The notes: generated from the sequence alone by a model not told the origin. Positions 54,961 through 63,607 are shown, numbered from the stretch's first letter. The stretch is DNA of 64,000 nt from Streptomyces vinaceus (GCF_008704935.1 NZ_CP023692.1:1178001-1242000); one strand, 5' to 3'. Program-made: numbers and translations.

Positions 54961-55581
54961 TCACGATGCCTCCGGGGCCGCGGCGAGGGAGTGCAGATAG
55001 CGCATCAGCGTCATCAGGACGTCGCGGCTGGAGTCACGTCGGCGCGCGTCGCAGAAGACGAGCGGTACGGACGCGGGCAGGTCGAGGGCGGAGCGCAGCT
55101 CCTCCAGGGGGTGCTCGGGCGCGTCGGGGAAGGAGTTGACGGCGACCACGAACGGCACCCCGCGCTCCTCCAGCCGGCCGATCACGTCGAAGCTGACCTC
55201 CAGGCGGCGGGTGTCGACCAGGACCACCGCGCCGAGCGCGCCCTCGAACAGGCCGCGCCACAGGAACCAGAACCGCTCCTGGCCCGGGGTGCCGAACAGG
55301 TAGAGCACCAGCTCCTCGTTGATGCTGATGCGGCCGAAGTCCATGGCCACGGTGGTGGAGGTCTTGCGCTCCACGCCCGCGGTGTCGTCGACGCCGACCC
55401 CGGCCTGGGTCATCGTCTCCTCGGTGGTGAGCGGCCGGATCTCGCTGACCGAGCCGACGAGGGTCGTCTTGCCGACCCCGAAGCCGCCCACGATCACCAC
55501 CTTGACTGCGGCGGCGGCCGTGGCCGGCAGCGCGTCCTCGCGCCGGGGCGCGGTGGCCCGGTCAGAGCTTTCGAAGTCCAT
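54961..55581 (-). CDS. cvnD: Conservon GTPase CvnD
   Basis: This 206-residue small Ras-like GTPase has a P-loop in VVIVGGFGVGKTTLVG, a switch region around TTVAMDFGRI, FGTPGQERFWFLWRG (the DTPG-equivalent), VAVNSFPDAP (NKxD-equivalent) and VFCDARRR. It is the last gene of a complete cvnABCD set, a membrane-associated complex thought to resemble eukaryotic GPCR modules. ATG 55581 overlaps the CvnC frame by 20 nt; GAGG lies 11 nt upstream. The stop is 54961, convergent with the isochorismatase-fold gene. Confidence 0.94.
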   Translation of the reverse strand: MDFESSDRATAPRREDALPATAAAAVKVVIVGGFGVGKTTLVGSVSEIRPLTTEETMTQAGVGVDDTAGVERKTSTTVAMDFGRISINEELVLYLFGTPGQERFWFLWRGLFEGALGAVVLVDTRRLEVSFDVIGRLEERGVPFVVAVNSFPDAPEHPLEELRSALDLPASVPLVFCDARRRDSSRDVLMTLMRYLHSLAAAPEAS

Positions 55582-55921
55582 CGATGACTGCCTCAATCAG
55601 TGCCAGGTCCGGGAGTTTGGCGGGGGCGACGGGTGGGCGGGAGAGCACGTGGCCCGCGGCGATCAGGTCGCCGAGGAGTACGGTGACCACGCTCACCGGC
55701 AGGCCGAGGTACGCGGAGATCTCGGCCAGCGAGAGCGGCGTCTGGCACAGCCGCATGATCGCCGCGTGCTCCGGCTGCATCCCGGGCTTGGGCCCCGACT
55801 TGGCGATGATCAGGGTGACGAGGTCCAGGTGGCTCGGTTCTAAATCGCCACTGCGACCGCCGGTGATCACGTACAGCCGCTCGGGAGTGCCGTCCTCCCA
55901 GTCCCCGCCCGGGTTGCTCAC
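55562..55921 (-). CDS. cvnC: Conservon protein CvnC (DUF742)
   Basis: This 119-residue DUF742 protein has GDWEDGTPERLYVITGGRS, HLDLVTLIIA, an HTH-like segment EHAAIMRLCQTPLSLAEISAYLGLPVSVVTVLLGDLIAAGHV, and LPDLALIEAVIDGLRKL at the end. GTG 55921 overlaps the CvnB stop by 4 nt (GTGA). DUF742 proteins bridge the sensor kinase and the GTPase in conservons. Confidence 0.94.
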   Translation of the reverse strand: MSNPGGDWEDGTPERLYVITGGRSGDLEPSHLDLVTLIIAKSGPKPGMQPEHAAIMRLCQTPLSLAEISAYLGLPVSVVTVLLGDLIAAGHVLSRPPVAPAKLPDLALIEAVIDGLRKL

Positions 55922-56325
55922 GCCGGCTGCCCGTCGCGGCGCGGCGGGCTGCTCAGGTGTTCTCCGATCCGGGCGACGAGGTCGCGCATCCGCTGGCCCA
56001 TCAGGCCGGCGTCCACGCCTTCGTCGGCCAGTACGGCGAGGAAAGCGCCGGCCCCGGCCGCCATCAGGTAGAAGAAACCGCCGTCCATCTCGATGACGAC
56101 CAGCCTCATCCGCCCGCTGCTGCCCGGGAGTTCGGAGGCGACGGCGCCGGCGAGGCTCTGCAGCCCGGCGCAGGCGGCGGCGAGCCGGTCCGCGGTGTCG
56201 GTCTCGGCCCCGTACTGCGCCATGCGCAGGCCGTCGGCGGACAGGACGATGACGTGGCGGGTCTGCGGGACGCCCTCGGCCAGGTCCTTGAGCATCCAGT
56301 CCATATTGGTCTGCTGCTGGCTCAT
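55918..56325 (-). CDS. cvnB: Conservon protein CvnB (roadblock/LC7)
   Basis: This 135-residue roadblock/LC7 protein has MDWMLKDLAEGVPQTRHVIVLSADGLRMA, the central helix DRLAAACAGLQSLAGAVASEL, and MRLVVIEMDGGFFYLMAAGAGAFLAVL. Roadblock domains act with small GTPases such as CvnD. ATG 56325 has AGGGGGA upstream and overlaps the CvnA stop by 4 nt (ATGA). Confidence 0.95.
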   Translation of the reverse strand: MSQQQTNMDWMLKDLAEGVPQTRHVIVLSADGLRMAQYGAETDTADRLAAACAGLQSLAGAVASELPGSSGRMRLVVIEMDGGFFYLMAAGAGAFLAVLADEGVDAGLMGQRMRDLVARIGEHLSSPPRRDGQPA

Positions 56326-57989
56326 GGCTGTTCCCCCTTGCTCGCCGAGGCCGGCGAGGCATCCGTGTTCTGGCTTGCTGCGCCGCTCCGGGTCGCGGCG
56401 GCGCTCTGGCTGTCCCCCGACAGGCCGCCCTGGAAGGCGGCCAGCCACATCCCGGGCTGGACCTCGGGCTGCGGTTCCGGCGCGGGATCGGGCGCGTGCG
56501 CCGATCCGTACGCGTACCCGGTCTCCTCGGCGTACCCGTGTCCGGCGCGCTCCGCGGCCGCCTCGGCCGCCGCCACGATCCGGTCGCCGGTGCCCGCGGC
56601 CGCGGGTGCCTCGGGTGCCACGGCGCGGGTCTTGCGGCGGCGCTGCGGCAGGCCGCCCGGGGTCCGCTCGGTCACGAGGGGCGCCTCGTCGGGCGCGGCC
56701 GGCATCCGGGGTCCGGTGACCGGGCGGGCCGGCTCCTGCCGTACGTCCGGGGCCCCGGCGCGCGCGGCGGCCGTGCCGGCGGACTGCGGCAGGGCGGCCC
56801 GGGGGCCGGAGGCGGTGCCGATGCCGTGGGCGACGCCGGTCGCGGAGGCGGTCGTGGTGATGAGCGCCTGGGGGATGACGAGTACGGCCCGTACGCCGCC
56901 GTACGCCGACGAGCGCAGCGAGACCTGGAAGTCGTACGCCTGCGAGAGGCGGCCGACGACGGCGAGGCCCAGGCGCGGGGTCTCCCCGAGGTCGGTGAGG
57001 TCGATGCCCTGCTGGGCCTGGCGGAGCATGCGCTCGGCCCGCTTGCGGGCCTCCTCGCTCATGCTCACGCCGCCGTCCTCGATCTCGACGGCGATGCCCG
57101 AGTTCACGTCGACCGCGGTCAGGTGGACCCTGGTCTGGGGCGGGGAGTAGCGGGTCGCGTTGTCCAGCAGCTCGGCGAGCGCGTGGATGAGCGGTTCGAC
57201 GGCGGGGCCGACGACGGCGACCTGCGAGACGGAGTGCAGCTCCACGCGCTGGTAGTCGATGATCCGCGACATGGCGCCGCGCAGCACGCTGTACAGCGGG
57301 ACGGCCTTGCTCCACTGGCGGCCGGGCCGGGCCCCGCCGAGCACGGCGATGGAGTCGGCGAGGCGGCCGATGAGGGCCGTGCCGTGGTCGAGCCGCAGCA
57401 GGTCGCCGAAGACCTTGGGACTGCGGCCGTGCCGGTCCTCCATCTCCCTCAGTTCCTGGGCCTGTTGGTGCACGATGGCCTGGACGCGGCGGGCGATGTT
57501 GACGAAGGCGCGCTGGGCGGAGTCGCGCAGGTCCTCCTCGGCGACGACGGCGTCGAGCACCGAGCGCAGCACGGCCTGGTGGGCCGCTCTGAACTCCGGT
57601 GCCAGGCCGGGCCCGTGGGTGTCGAGCTCCTCCAGGGAAGCGAGCACTTCCTCCGGGAACTCCCCCTTGCGCAGCCGTTCCACGACGTCGGGCAGCAGTT
57701 CCTGCGCCAGCCGTACGGTCTCGGTCTGCTGCCGGAGCAGGGCCGACTCCTGCGCGGCGACGACCGCTCGCAGCGCGACGACCGCTTTGCCGCGCCGGGC
57801 GGCCTCACCGCAGGACAGCGCGACGGCCACGAAGGCGACGGCTCCCATCCAGGCGACGGGGGTGCGGGCAGGTGCGGACACCTGGACCACGGCGATCGCC
57901 GCGACGGCGGCGGTCAGCAGGGCGGGCAGCGCCCAAACGACGGGTGAGGTGGGCCCTGGACTTCCGGGCGACGATCCCACGCGAACCAT
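56322..57989 (-). CDS. cvnA: Conservon sensor kinase-like protein CvnA
   Basis: This is a 555-residue membrane protein. There are two N-terminal spans (VVWALPALLTAAVAAIAVV, WMGAVAFVAVALSC) with only a short external loop. A helical dimerisation region with FGDLLRLDHGTALIGRLADS, the position of the phospho-acceptor His, is followed by a HATPase_c domain with the N-box ALAELLDNATRYSPP, EIEDGGVSM and LGLAVVGRLS. A long disordered Ala/Pro tail ends the protein. It heads the conservon. ATG 57989 has GAGG upstream; an in-frame TTG at 58001 is less likely. In S. coelicolor such modules affect development and antibiotic production. Confidence 0.94.
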   Translation of the reverse strand: MVRVGSSPGSPGPTSPVVWALPALLTAAVAAIAVVQVSAPARTPVAWMGAVAFVAVALSCGEAARRGKAVVALRAVVAAQESALLRQQTETVRLAQELLPDVVERLRKGEFPEEVLASLEELDTHGPGLAPEFRAAHQAVLRSVLDAVVAEEDLRDSAQRAFVNIARRVQAIVHQQAQELREMEDRHGRSPKVFGDLLRLDHGTALIGRLADSIAVLGGARPGRQWSKAVPLYSVLRGAMSRIIDYQRVELHSVSQVAVVGPAVEPLIHALAELLDNATRYSPPQTRVHLTAVDVNSGIAVEIEDGGVSMSEEARKRAERMLRQAQQGIDLTDLGETPRLGLAVVGRLSQAYDFQVSLRSSAYGGVRAVLVIPQALITTTASATGVAHGIGTASGPRAALPQSAGTAAARAGAPDVRQEPARPVTGPRMPAAPDEAPLVTERTPGGLPQRRRKTRAVAPEAPAAAGTGDRIVAAAEAAAERAGHGYAEETGYAYGSAHAPDPAPEPQPEVQPGMWLAAFQGGLSGDSQSAAATRSGAASQNTDASPASASKGEQP

Positions 57990-58390
57990 CAGAACCCTCA
58001 AACGATCGAAAGTGAATGATCATATGACAACGGCCCGGAATCTTAGCGTCTATGTGCACGGCTCTTGACATCAGGTCATGATCCGGACTGGACAAGGGGG
58101 TTGACGCCCCCGGATATGGCCGAAACCCATAGGCCCCAGCCCCACCCCGAGCCGCCGGGGGTCCCACTCCGACCTAGGGGGCACACGGATTCCCGGCCCG
58201 ACGACCGCCCCTCGCCCCCACCGACGGAACGGCCGGATCCCGACCTACGGCCGGTTTCACCTACGTCGGTGACCCGCCGCGGGCATGCCGGGGCACACCA
58301 GGTGAATCCCGGAAGGACTGCGGGAAACGGAAAAGGCCGCCCCCGCATTGCTGCGAAGACGGCCTGAAACCTTACGACCTGCGAAAACGC
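57990..58390. other. Gap between conservon and tRNA-Pro
   Basis: It contains an AT-rich stretch at 58000-58060 with a minus-strand TAAGAT (58040-58045) that may be the conservon -10, a GC-rich middle without a supported gene, and the tRNA terminator at 58334-58365. Confidence 0.5.
58334..58365 (-). terminator. Rho-independent-like terminator of tRNA-Pro
   Basis: On the minus strand a 6-bp stem AGGCCG/CGGCCT with an internal G-rich loop is followed directly by TTTTCCGTTT. It lies 26 nt past the tRNA 3' end. The T tract is unusual for this genome and supports termination. Confidence 0.65.
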
Positions 58391-58467
<77 letters not shown>

Positions 58468-58575
58468 TTGTGCCGTTGAGCTGGGGTTTCCCCCGTCCCG
58501 GCGGCACATGCAGAACATTACCCCACGTAGAGGGGTGCGCATGCACGGGTTTCCGGCGGCGGGCAGGATGGCGGG

Positions 58576-59091
58576 GTGAACGGACGGGATCGGGACGCGG
58601 AAGGGCGGGCGCGCAGCGCGCGGCCACGGGACGGGCTGGGGCGGCCACTGGCGTACGGGGAGGCGGGCGTGGAGCGGCAGCCCGAGGGGGTCGTACGGAC
58701 GCCCGCCGAGACGGTGGAGCAGGCGCAGCGGCTGCTGGACGCCGGGATGCCGTTCCACGCGCACGAGGTGTTCGAGGACGCCTGGAAGTCCGGGCCGGCG
58801 GCCGAGGCGGCGCTGTGGCGGGCCCTCGCGCAGCTGGCGGTCGGGCTCACGCACGCCGCGCGCGGCAACGCCGTCGGCGGGGCCCGCCTGCTGCGCCGCG
58901 GGGCCGCCGCCCTGGCCGGGCCCGGGGAGGGGGGAACCGCCGGGCGCGGGACTCCGTACGGGATCGACGTGCCGGGGCTGGTCCGCTGGGCCCGGGAGTT
59001 GGCCGGGCGGGTGGAGGCCGGAGCGGCGGTCGACGCCGCCGCCGAGGCGCCGCGGCTCGGCCTGCCACGGGACCGGCCGGAGCCCCTCTGA
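58576..59091 (+). CDS. DUF309-domain protein
   Basis: This is a 171-residue protein. The DUF309 signature [14 protein letters not shown] lies at about residues 60-72, followed by [31 protein letters not shown], both helices of the conserved core. The N-terminus is Arg/Gly-rich. The function of DUF309 is unknown; it is a compact helical protein with conserved His/Glu. GTG 58576 is used since no better start precedes the core. Confidence 0.85.
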   Translation: MNGRDRDAEGRARSARPRDGLGRPLAYGEAGVERQPEGVVRTPAETVEQAQRLLDAGMPFHAHEVFEDAWKSGPAAEAALWRALAQLAVGLTHAARGNAVGGARLLRRGAAALAGPGEGGTAGRGTPYGIDVPGLVRWARELAGRVEAGAAVDAAAEAPRLGLPRDRPEPL

Positions 59092-59451
59092 GCGCACGCG
59101 GCCCGGATCGCCCGGCCGGAGCCACCGGCCGGAAGCCGCCGGCCCGGATCGCCGGCGCGGGTCGCTGGCCGCGTCGCCCGGCCCGAGTCACCGGCCGAAG
59201 CCGCCGGCCCGGGTAGCCGACCCGAAGCGGCCGGCCCTCGTCGCCGACCCGAAGGGGTCGGCCCGAAGGTGTCGGCCCGAAGGTGTCGGCCCGAAGGTGT
59301 CGGCCCGAAGGTGTCGGCCCGGGGTCGCCGGCTCGAAGGCACCGATCCCGAGCCACCGACCCGAAGGCGCCCCTGGGGTCGCCGGTCCGGGGGCGGTTCC
59401 CCGGTCGCCGGTCCGGGGCCGGTCCCCCGGTCGCCGGGCCCGGTCGCACGG
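59092..59451. repeat. 360-nt region of degenerate CCGG-rich repeats
   Basis: The whole gap between DUF309 and the VOC gene is built from variants of CCCGAAGG(T/G)GTCGG and GTCGCCGG(T/C)CC units of about 13-15 bp. The most regular part is 59248-59317. No coding sense is supported, though many frames stay open. Confidence 0.75.
59248..59317 (+). repeat. Five tandem 14-bp repeats (CCCGAAGGTGTCGG)
   Basis: Four exact copies (59262-59317) are preceded by one copy with a single change (59248-59261). Confidence 0.9.
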
Positions 59452-59850
59452 CTACGCCGGTTCGAGGAGGTCCCAGCGGTTTCCGTAGAGGTCCTCGAAG
59501 ACCGCCACCGAGCCGTACGCCTCGTGGCGCGGCTCCTCCAGGAAGCGGACGCCCTCCGCCGTCATCCGGGTGTGGTCCCGCTTGAAGTCGTCGGTGTACA
59601 GGAAGAAGCCGACCCGGCCGCCCGTCTGGTCCCCGACCCGGGAGCGCTGCTCGTCGTCCTTGGCGAGGGCCAGCAGCAGGGCCGCCTCGGTGGCGCCGTC
59701 CGGGCGGACCACCACCCAGCGGGAACCCCCAGGGCGCGCGGTGTCCTCGACGAGGGTGAAGCCGAGGGCGCGGGTGTAGAAGTCGATGGCCTCGTCGTAG
59801 TCGCGGACGAGGAGAGTGGTGAGCGCGATGTATGCGGACATGGCACTCAT
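59452..59850 (-). CDS. VOC-family (glyoxalase-like) protein
   Basis: This 132-residue protein has the N-terminal module IALTTLLVRDYDEAIDFYTRALGFTLVED and the C-terminal module VGFFLYTDDFKRDHTRMTAEGVRFLEEPRHEAYGSVAVFEDLYGNRWDLLEP. The terminal Glu-Asp-Leu-Tyr-Gly-Asn pattern is the usual metal-ligand strand. It is the last gene of the lut operon: ATG 59850 overlaps the LutC stop by 4 nt (ATGA). Its link to lactate use is unknown; it might detoxify an aldehyde. Confidence 0.88.
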   Translation of the reverse strand: MSAMSAYIALTTLLVRDYDEAIDFYTRALGFTLVEDTARPGGSRWVVVRPDGATEAALLLALAKDDEQRSRVGDQTGGRVGFFLYTDDFKRDHTRMTAEGVRFLEEPRHEAYGSVAVFEDLYGNRWDLLEPA

Positions 59851-60491
59851 TGTGCTCGTCCGGCCAGCAGGACCACCTCCAGGGTGCGCGGGCCGTGCAC
59901 GCCCTCCACCCGGTCGAGCTCGATGTCGCTGGTCGCGGAGGGTCCGGAGATCCAGGTCAGCGGCCGCGCGGGGTCCAGCAGGGGCAGGGCCTGCGGGACC
60001 GAGTCCACCACCTGGTCCGGGACCCGGACCACGCAGACGTGGTGGTCCGGGATCAGCGTGATGCGGCGCCGCCCCTGACCGGGGCCGGCGTCGAGGACGA
60101 TCGTGCCGGTCTCGGCGATGGCCAGGGCGCACCCGGTCACCACACTGTCCACCGCGTCCAGTTCGTACGGATCCGACCCCGGCCGGTCCTCGACACGGGT
60201 GGCCCGCGCCTCCGCGAGCCAGTACGGGGGCAGCCCGGGCGGGACGAGGACCGTACGGGCGCCGCGCTCGGCCAGCAGCCGGGCGAGCAGCGCGGCGATG
60301 CCGTCGCCGTCCGTACGGTGGACCCGCGCCCGGTACTCCGCGAGGTGCGCGGCGAGGAGGTCGGCCGTCCCGGCCGGGGTGCGGACGCCGTGGACGCGGA
60401 GGTAGTCGCGGGGGACGGCCGGCTCGGGGGCGGCCCCGTACCCCGCCGTCGCCCGCCGGATCCGGCCCAGGACGCGGTCCCTGCTGCTCAT
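59847..60491 (-). CDS. lutC: LutC-like LUD-domain protein
   Basis: This 214-residue LUD-domain protein has SSRDRVLGRIRRA at the N-terminus, VTGCALAIAETGTIVLDAG (the conserved core), LIPDHHVCVVRVPDQVV and the end TWISGPSATSDIELDRVEGVHGPR. LutC is part of the LutABC complex that oxidises L-lactate to pyruvate. ATG 60491 overlaps the LutB stop by 4 nt. Confidence 0.93.
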   Translation of the reverse strand: MSSRDRVLGRIRRATAGYGAAPEPAVPRDYLRVHGVRTPAGTADLLAAHLAEYRARVHRTDGDGIAALLARLLAERGARTVLVPPGLPPYWLAEARATRVEDRPGSDPYELDAVDSVVTGCALAIAETGTIVLDAGPGQGRRRITLIPDHHVCVVRVPDQVVDSVPQALPLLDPARPLTWISGPSATSDIELDRVEGVHGPRTLEVVLLAGRAQ

Positions 60492-62062
60492 GCCCGGTCC
60501 CCCCGCTCCCGCGCCCACCAGTCGCGGAACGACTGCGCCGGGAGCTGCGGCAGCTCGCGGCTGTCCGTCCACGCCCGTCCGGGCCCCGGCAGCCGGCGCG
60601 GCCGCAGCCGCCGGGCCCGGGCCAGCAGCCGCTCCCCCGCGCGCAGCGCGCCGGGCCGGTCCAGGAGCAGCCGGGCGGCCCGCATCGCGGCCCGTTCGGC
60701 GGTGTGGCCCCGGGCGGGGCGGATCCGTACGCGGATGCCTTCCCGGGTCACCGGACCGCCCTGGGCCACCCGCTCGCGCAGGTGGACCAGGACCTCCGGG
60801 ATGTCGATGGCGACGGGGCAGACCTCGTAGCAGGCCCCGCACAGGGTGGACGCGTACGGCAGCGAGGCGTCGATCGCGCTCCCGGTGCCCCGCAGTTGGG
60901 GGCTGAGGACGGCGCCGATCGGCCCCGGGTAGACGGAGCCGTACGCGTGGCCGCCGGCGCGCTCGTACACCGGGCAGACGTTCAGGCAGGCGGAGCAGCG
61001 GATGCAGCGCAGGGCCTGGCGGCCGACCTCGTCGGCGAGGGTGTCGGTGCGGCCGTTGTCGAGCAGGACGAGGTGGAAGGCGGAGGGGCCGTCGTCGTCC
61101 GCCCCTCTCGAAGGACCCAGTCCGGTCCACATCGTCGTGTACGGGTTCATCCGCTCGGCGGTGGACGAGCGCGGCAGCGTCTGGAGGAAGACCTCCAGGT
61201 CCCGGAAGGTCGGCACCACCTTCTCGATGCCGACCACCGAGATGAGTGTCTCGGGCAGCGTGAGGCACATCCGGCCGTTGCCCTCGGACTCGAAGACGAC
61301 CATCGTGCCCGTCTCGGCGACCATGAAGTTGGCGCCGGAGACCGCGACCTTCGCCCGCAGGAACTTCTCGCGCAGGTGGAGGCGGGCGGCCTCGGCGAGC
61401 TCGCGCGGGTCGTCGCCGAGACCTTCGGGCGCGGGGCGGCCCCGGCGGCCCATCTCCGCCGCGAAGATCTCCCGGATCTCGGCCCGGTTGCGATGGATGG
61501 CCGGGACCAGGATGTGCGAGGGCCGGTCGTGGCCGAGCTGGACGATGAGCTCGGCCAGGTCCGTCTCGTACGCGGCGATCCCGGCCGCTTCGAGGGCCTC
61601 GTTGAGGCCGATCTCCTGGGTGGCCATGGACTTGACCTTGACCACCTCCCGGTGGCCCGTCGCCAGCACCAGCCCGGTGACGATCCGGTTGGCCTCGTCG
61701 GCGTCGGCCGCCCAGTGGACGGTGCCGCCCGCGGCCGTGACCGCCTCCTCCAGCTGGACGAGGTACCGGTCGAGGTGGCGGAGCGTGTGGTCCTTGATCG
61801 CCTTGCCCGCCGCGCGCAGCCGGTCCCAGTCGGCCAGCTCGGCGACGGCCCGGGCCCGTTTGTCGCGGATGGTGTGGGTGGCGCGGCGGAGGTTGGCGCG
61901 GAGCACCGGGTCCCCCACGGCCTGCCGGGCCGCATCCGGGAAAGCCGGAAAGTCTGGAAGGGCTGGAGTGGCTGGAAGCTCTGGAGCGTCTGGACGGTCT
62001 GAACGCTCCGGCATGCCCGGCATGCCCGGCATGCCCGGCATGCCCATGAACGTGCCGCTCAT
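60488..62062 (-). CDS. lutB: LutB-like iron-sulfur protein
   Basis: This is a 524-residue cytosolic protein. The LUD domain is at about 70-330 (THTIRDKRARAVAELADWD, VKSMATQEIGLNEALE, VSGANFMVAETGTMVVFESEGNGRM). Two 4Fe-4S motifs follow, RCIRCSACLNVCPVY and LCGACYEVCPVAI, and then a C-terminal Arg-rich tail. The first 45 residues are unusual: four Gly-Met-Pro units and an Asp/Pro stretch, absent from standard LutB. It works with LutA and LutC in lactate oxidation. ATG 62062 overlaps the LutA stop by 4 nt (ATGA). Confidence 0.93.
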   Translation of the reverse strand: MSGTFMGMPGMPGMPGMPERSDRPDAPELPATPALPDFPAFPDAARQAVGDPVLRANLRRATHTIRDKRARAVAELADWDRLRAAGKAIKDHTLRHLDRYLVQLEEAVTAAGGTVHWAADADEANRIVTGLVLATGHREVVKVKSMATQEIGLNEALEAAGIAAYETDLAELIVQLGHDRPSHILVPAIHRNRAEIREIFAAEMGRRGRPAPEGLGDDPRELAEAARLHLREKFLRAKVAVSGANFMVAETGTMVVFESEGNGRMCLTLPETLISVVGIEKVVPTFRDLEVFLQTLPRSSTAERMNPYTTMWTGLGPSRGADDDGPSAFHLVLLDNGRTDTLADEVGRQALRCIRCSACLNVCPVYERAGGHAYGSVYPGPIGAVLSPQLRGTGSAIDASLPYASTLCGACYEVCPVAIDIPEVLVHLRERVAQGGPVTREGIRVRIRPARGHTAERAAMRAARLLLDRPGALRAGERLLARARRLRPRRLPGPGRAWTDSRELPQLPAQSFRDWWARERGDRA

Positions 62063-62814
62063 GTCAGCGGTTCCTCCTCCGTCGAGGCCAGGATCTCGGC
62101 GAGGTGCAGCGTCCGCGTGTCCGCTCCCCGGCGGCGCAGGATCCCGTCGAGGTGGGCCAGGCAGGAGTTGTCGGCCCCGCAGAGCACCTCCGCGCCCGTC
62201 CCCACCGCACTGGCCGCCTTGTCGGTGCCCATGGCCGCGGACACGTCCGGGTTCTTCACCGCGAAGGTGCCGCCGAAACCGCAGCACTCCTGCGCCCCCG
62301 GCAGTTCGACGAGGTCCAGCCCCCTGACGGCGGAGAGCAGCCGCCGGGGGCGCTCGCCCAGCCCCAGGCCCCGCAGGCCGTGGCAGGAGGGGTGGTAGGT
62401 GACGGTGTGGGGGAAGTACGCGCCCACGTCGGTCACCCCGAGGACGTCCACCAGGAACTCGGTCAGCTCGTACACGCGCGGTACGAGTTCCTCGGCCAGG
62501 GCCGACAGCCCGGGACCGCGCCCCTCGCGCTCCGCCGCGCGGCCGATGCGCGGGTAATGGCAGCGGACCATCGCGGCGCAGGAACCCGACGGGGTGACCA
62601 CGTACGGATAACCGGCGAAGGCCTCGGCGGTGCGCCGCAGCAGCGGCTCGCTCTCGCGCCGGTAGCCGGAGTTGTACTGCGGCTGGCCGCAGCAGCTCTG
62701 GGCCGCCGGGAAGTCCACGGCCACGCCGAGCCGCTCCAGCAGCCGTACGACGGCGATGCCGGTGCGGGGGTACAGCGCGTCGTTGACGCAGGTGACGAAC
62801 AAGGCGGCACGCAT
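62059..62814 (-). CDS. lutA: LutA-like CCG-domain protein
   Basis: This 251-residue protein has two CCG (cysteine-rich) domains of the heterodisulfide-reductase/GlpC type: SCCGQPQYNSG with TPSGSCAAMV, and SCHGLRGLG with ECCGFGGTFAVK. These bind non-cubane or 4Fe-4S clusters in the lactate-oxidising LutABC complex. ATG 62814 lies only 18 nt from the divergent cobF start and has no Shine-Dalgarno sequence, but TATTCT stands 7 nt upstream. A leaderless transcript is therefore likely. Confidence 0.93.
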   Translation of the reverse strand: MRAALFVTCVNDALYPRTGIAVVRLLERLGVAVDFPAAQSCCGQPQYNSGYRRESEPLLRRTAEAFAGYPYVVTPSGSCAAMVRCHYPRIGRAAEREGRGPGLSALAEELVPRVYELTEFLVDVLGVTDVGAYFPHTVTYHPSCHGLRGLGLGERPRRLLSAVRGLDLVELPGAQECCGFGGTFAVKNPDVSAAMGTDKAASAVGTGAEVLCGADNSCLAHLDGILRRRGADTRTLHLAEILASTEEEPLT

Positions 62815-62820
62815 GACGGG

Positions 62821-62830
62821 CAGAATAGCG
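62821..62830. promoter_or_regulatory. Overlapping divergent -10 boxes of lutA and cobF
   Basis: The minus strand has TATTCT ending 7 nt before the lutA ATG, and the plus strand has CAGAAT ending 6 nt before the cobF GTG; the two hexamers overlap. That spacing fits leaderless start on both sides. The -35 boxes would have to lie inside the opposite genes. Confidence 0.45.
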
Positions 62831-62832
62831 GC

Positions 62833-63585
62833 GTGAAGAAGTTCTCAGTGATCGGCATAGGCGCGGGCGACCCGGACCACCTGACCCTCCAGGCGGTCAA
62901 GGCGATCGGCGCGGCGGACGCATTCCTCATCCTGGAGAAGGGCGAGGAGAAGGCGGATCTGACCGGGCTGCGGCGCGCGATGCTCGACGCGCACGCCCGC
63001 CCCGGCCACCGGCTGGTGGAGGGCCGCGACCCGGATCGCGACCGGACCCCGGCCGACTACGCCCCGACCGTGGACGGCTGGCGCAGCGCGCGGGCCGAGA
63101 TCTTCGAGCGGTTCGTCGCCGAGGACCTGGCGGACGGCGAGACCGGCGCGTTCCTGGTGTGGGGCGACCCCTCGCTGTACGACTCCACCCTCGCCATCCT
63201 CGACGAGGTGCTGGAACGGGGCCGGGTGGCGTTCGAGCACGAGGTGGTACCCGGCATCAGCAGCGTCTCCGCGCTGCTGGCCCGGCACCGGACCAACCTG
63301 AACCGGGTCGGCCGGCCCGTCCAGATCACCACCGGCCGGCGCCTCGCCGAGGGCTGGCCGCAGGACGTGGACGACGTCGTGGTGATGCTGGACGCGCGGC
63401 ACGCGTTCACGGCCCACCTCGACCAGGACCTCTTCATCTACTGGGGGGCCTACGTGGGCACCCCGGACGAGATCCTGGTCTCGGGGAAGCTGGCGGAGGT
63501 CGCCGGCCGGATCGAGGAGCTGCGCACCGAGGCCCGCGCCCGCAAGGGCTGGATCATGGACACGTACCTGCTCCGCCGCGGCTGA
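62833..63585 (+). CDS. cobF: Precorrin-6A synthase (deacetylating)
   Basis: This 250-residue SAM-dependent tetrapyrrole methylase begins KKFSVIGIGAGDPDHLTLQAVKAIGAADAFLI. The family loop GAFLVWGDPSLYDSTL and VVPGISSVSALLARH with TNLNRVGRPVQITTGRRL are diagnostic of CobF, which methylates C-1 of precorrin-5 and releases acetate in aerobic cobalamin synthesis. GTG 62833 has no ribosome site and may be leaderless. Other cob genes are not in this window; cobF often stands apart in Streptomyces. Confidence 0.94.
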   Translation: MKKFSVIGIGAGDPDHLTLQAVKAIGAADAFLILEKGEEKADLTGLRRAMLDAHARPGHRLVEGRDPDRDRTPADYAPTVDGWRSARAEIFERFVAEDLADGETGAFLVWGDPSLYDSTLAILDEVLERGRVAFEHEVVPGISSVSALLARHRTNLNRVGRPVQITTGRRLAEGWPQDVDDVVVMLDARHAFTAHLDQDLFIYWGAYVGTPDEILVSGKLAEVAGRIEELRTEARARKGWIMDTYLLRRG

Positions 63586-63607
63586 ACCCGGCTGGACCGG
63601 GCCGGAC

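Noticed and set aside
59248..59317. CRISPR array
   Set aside because: The 14-bp units are directly adjacent with no spacers and no cas genes are present.
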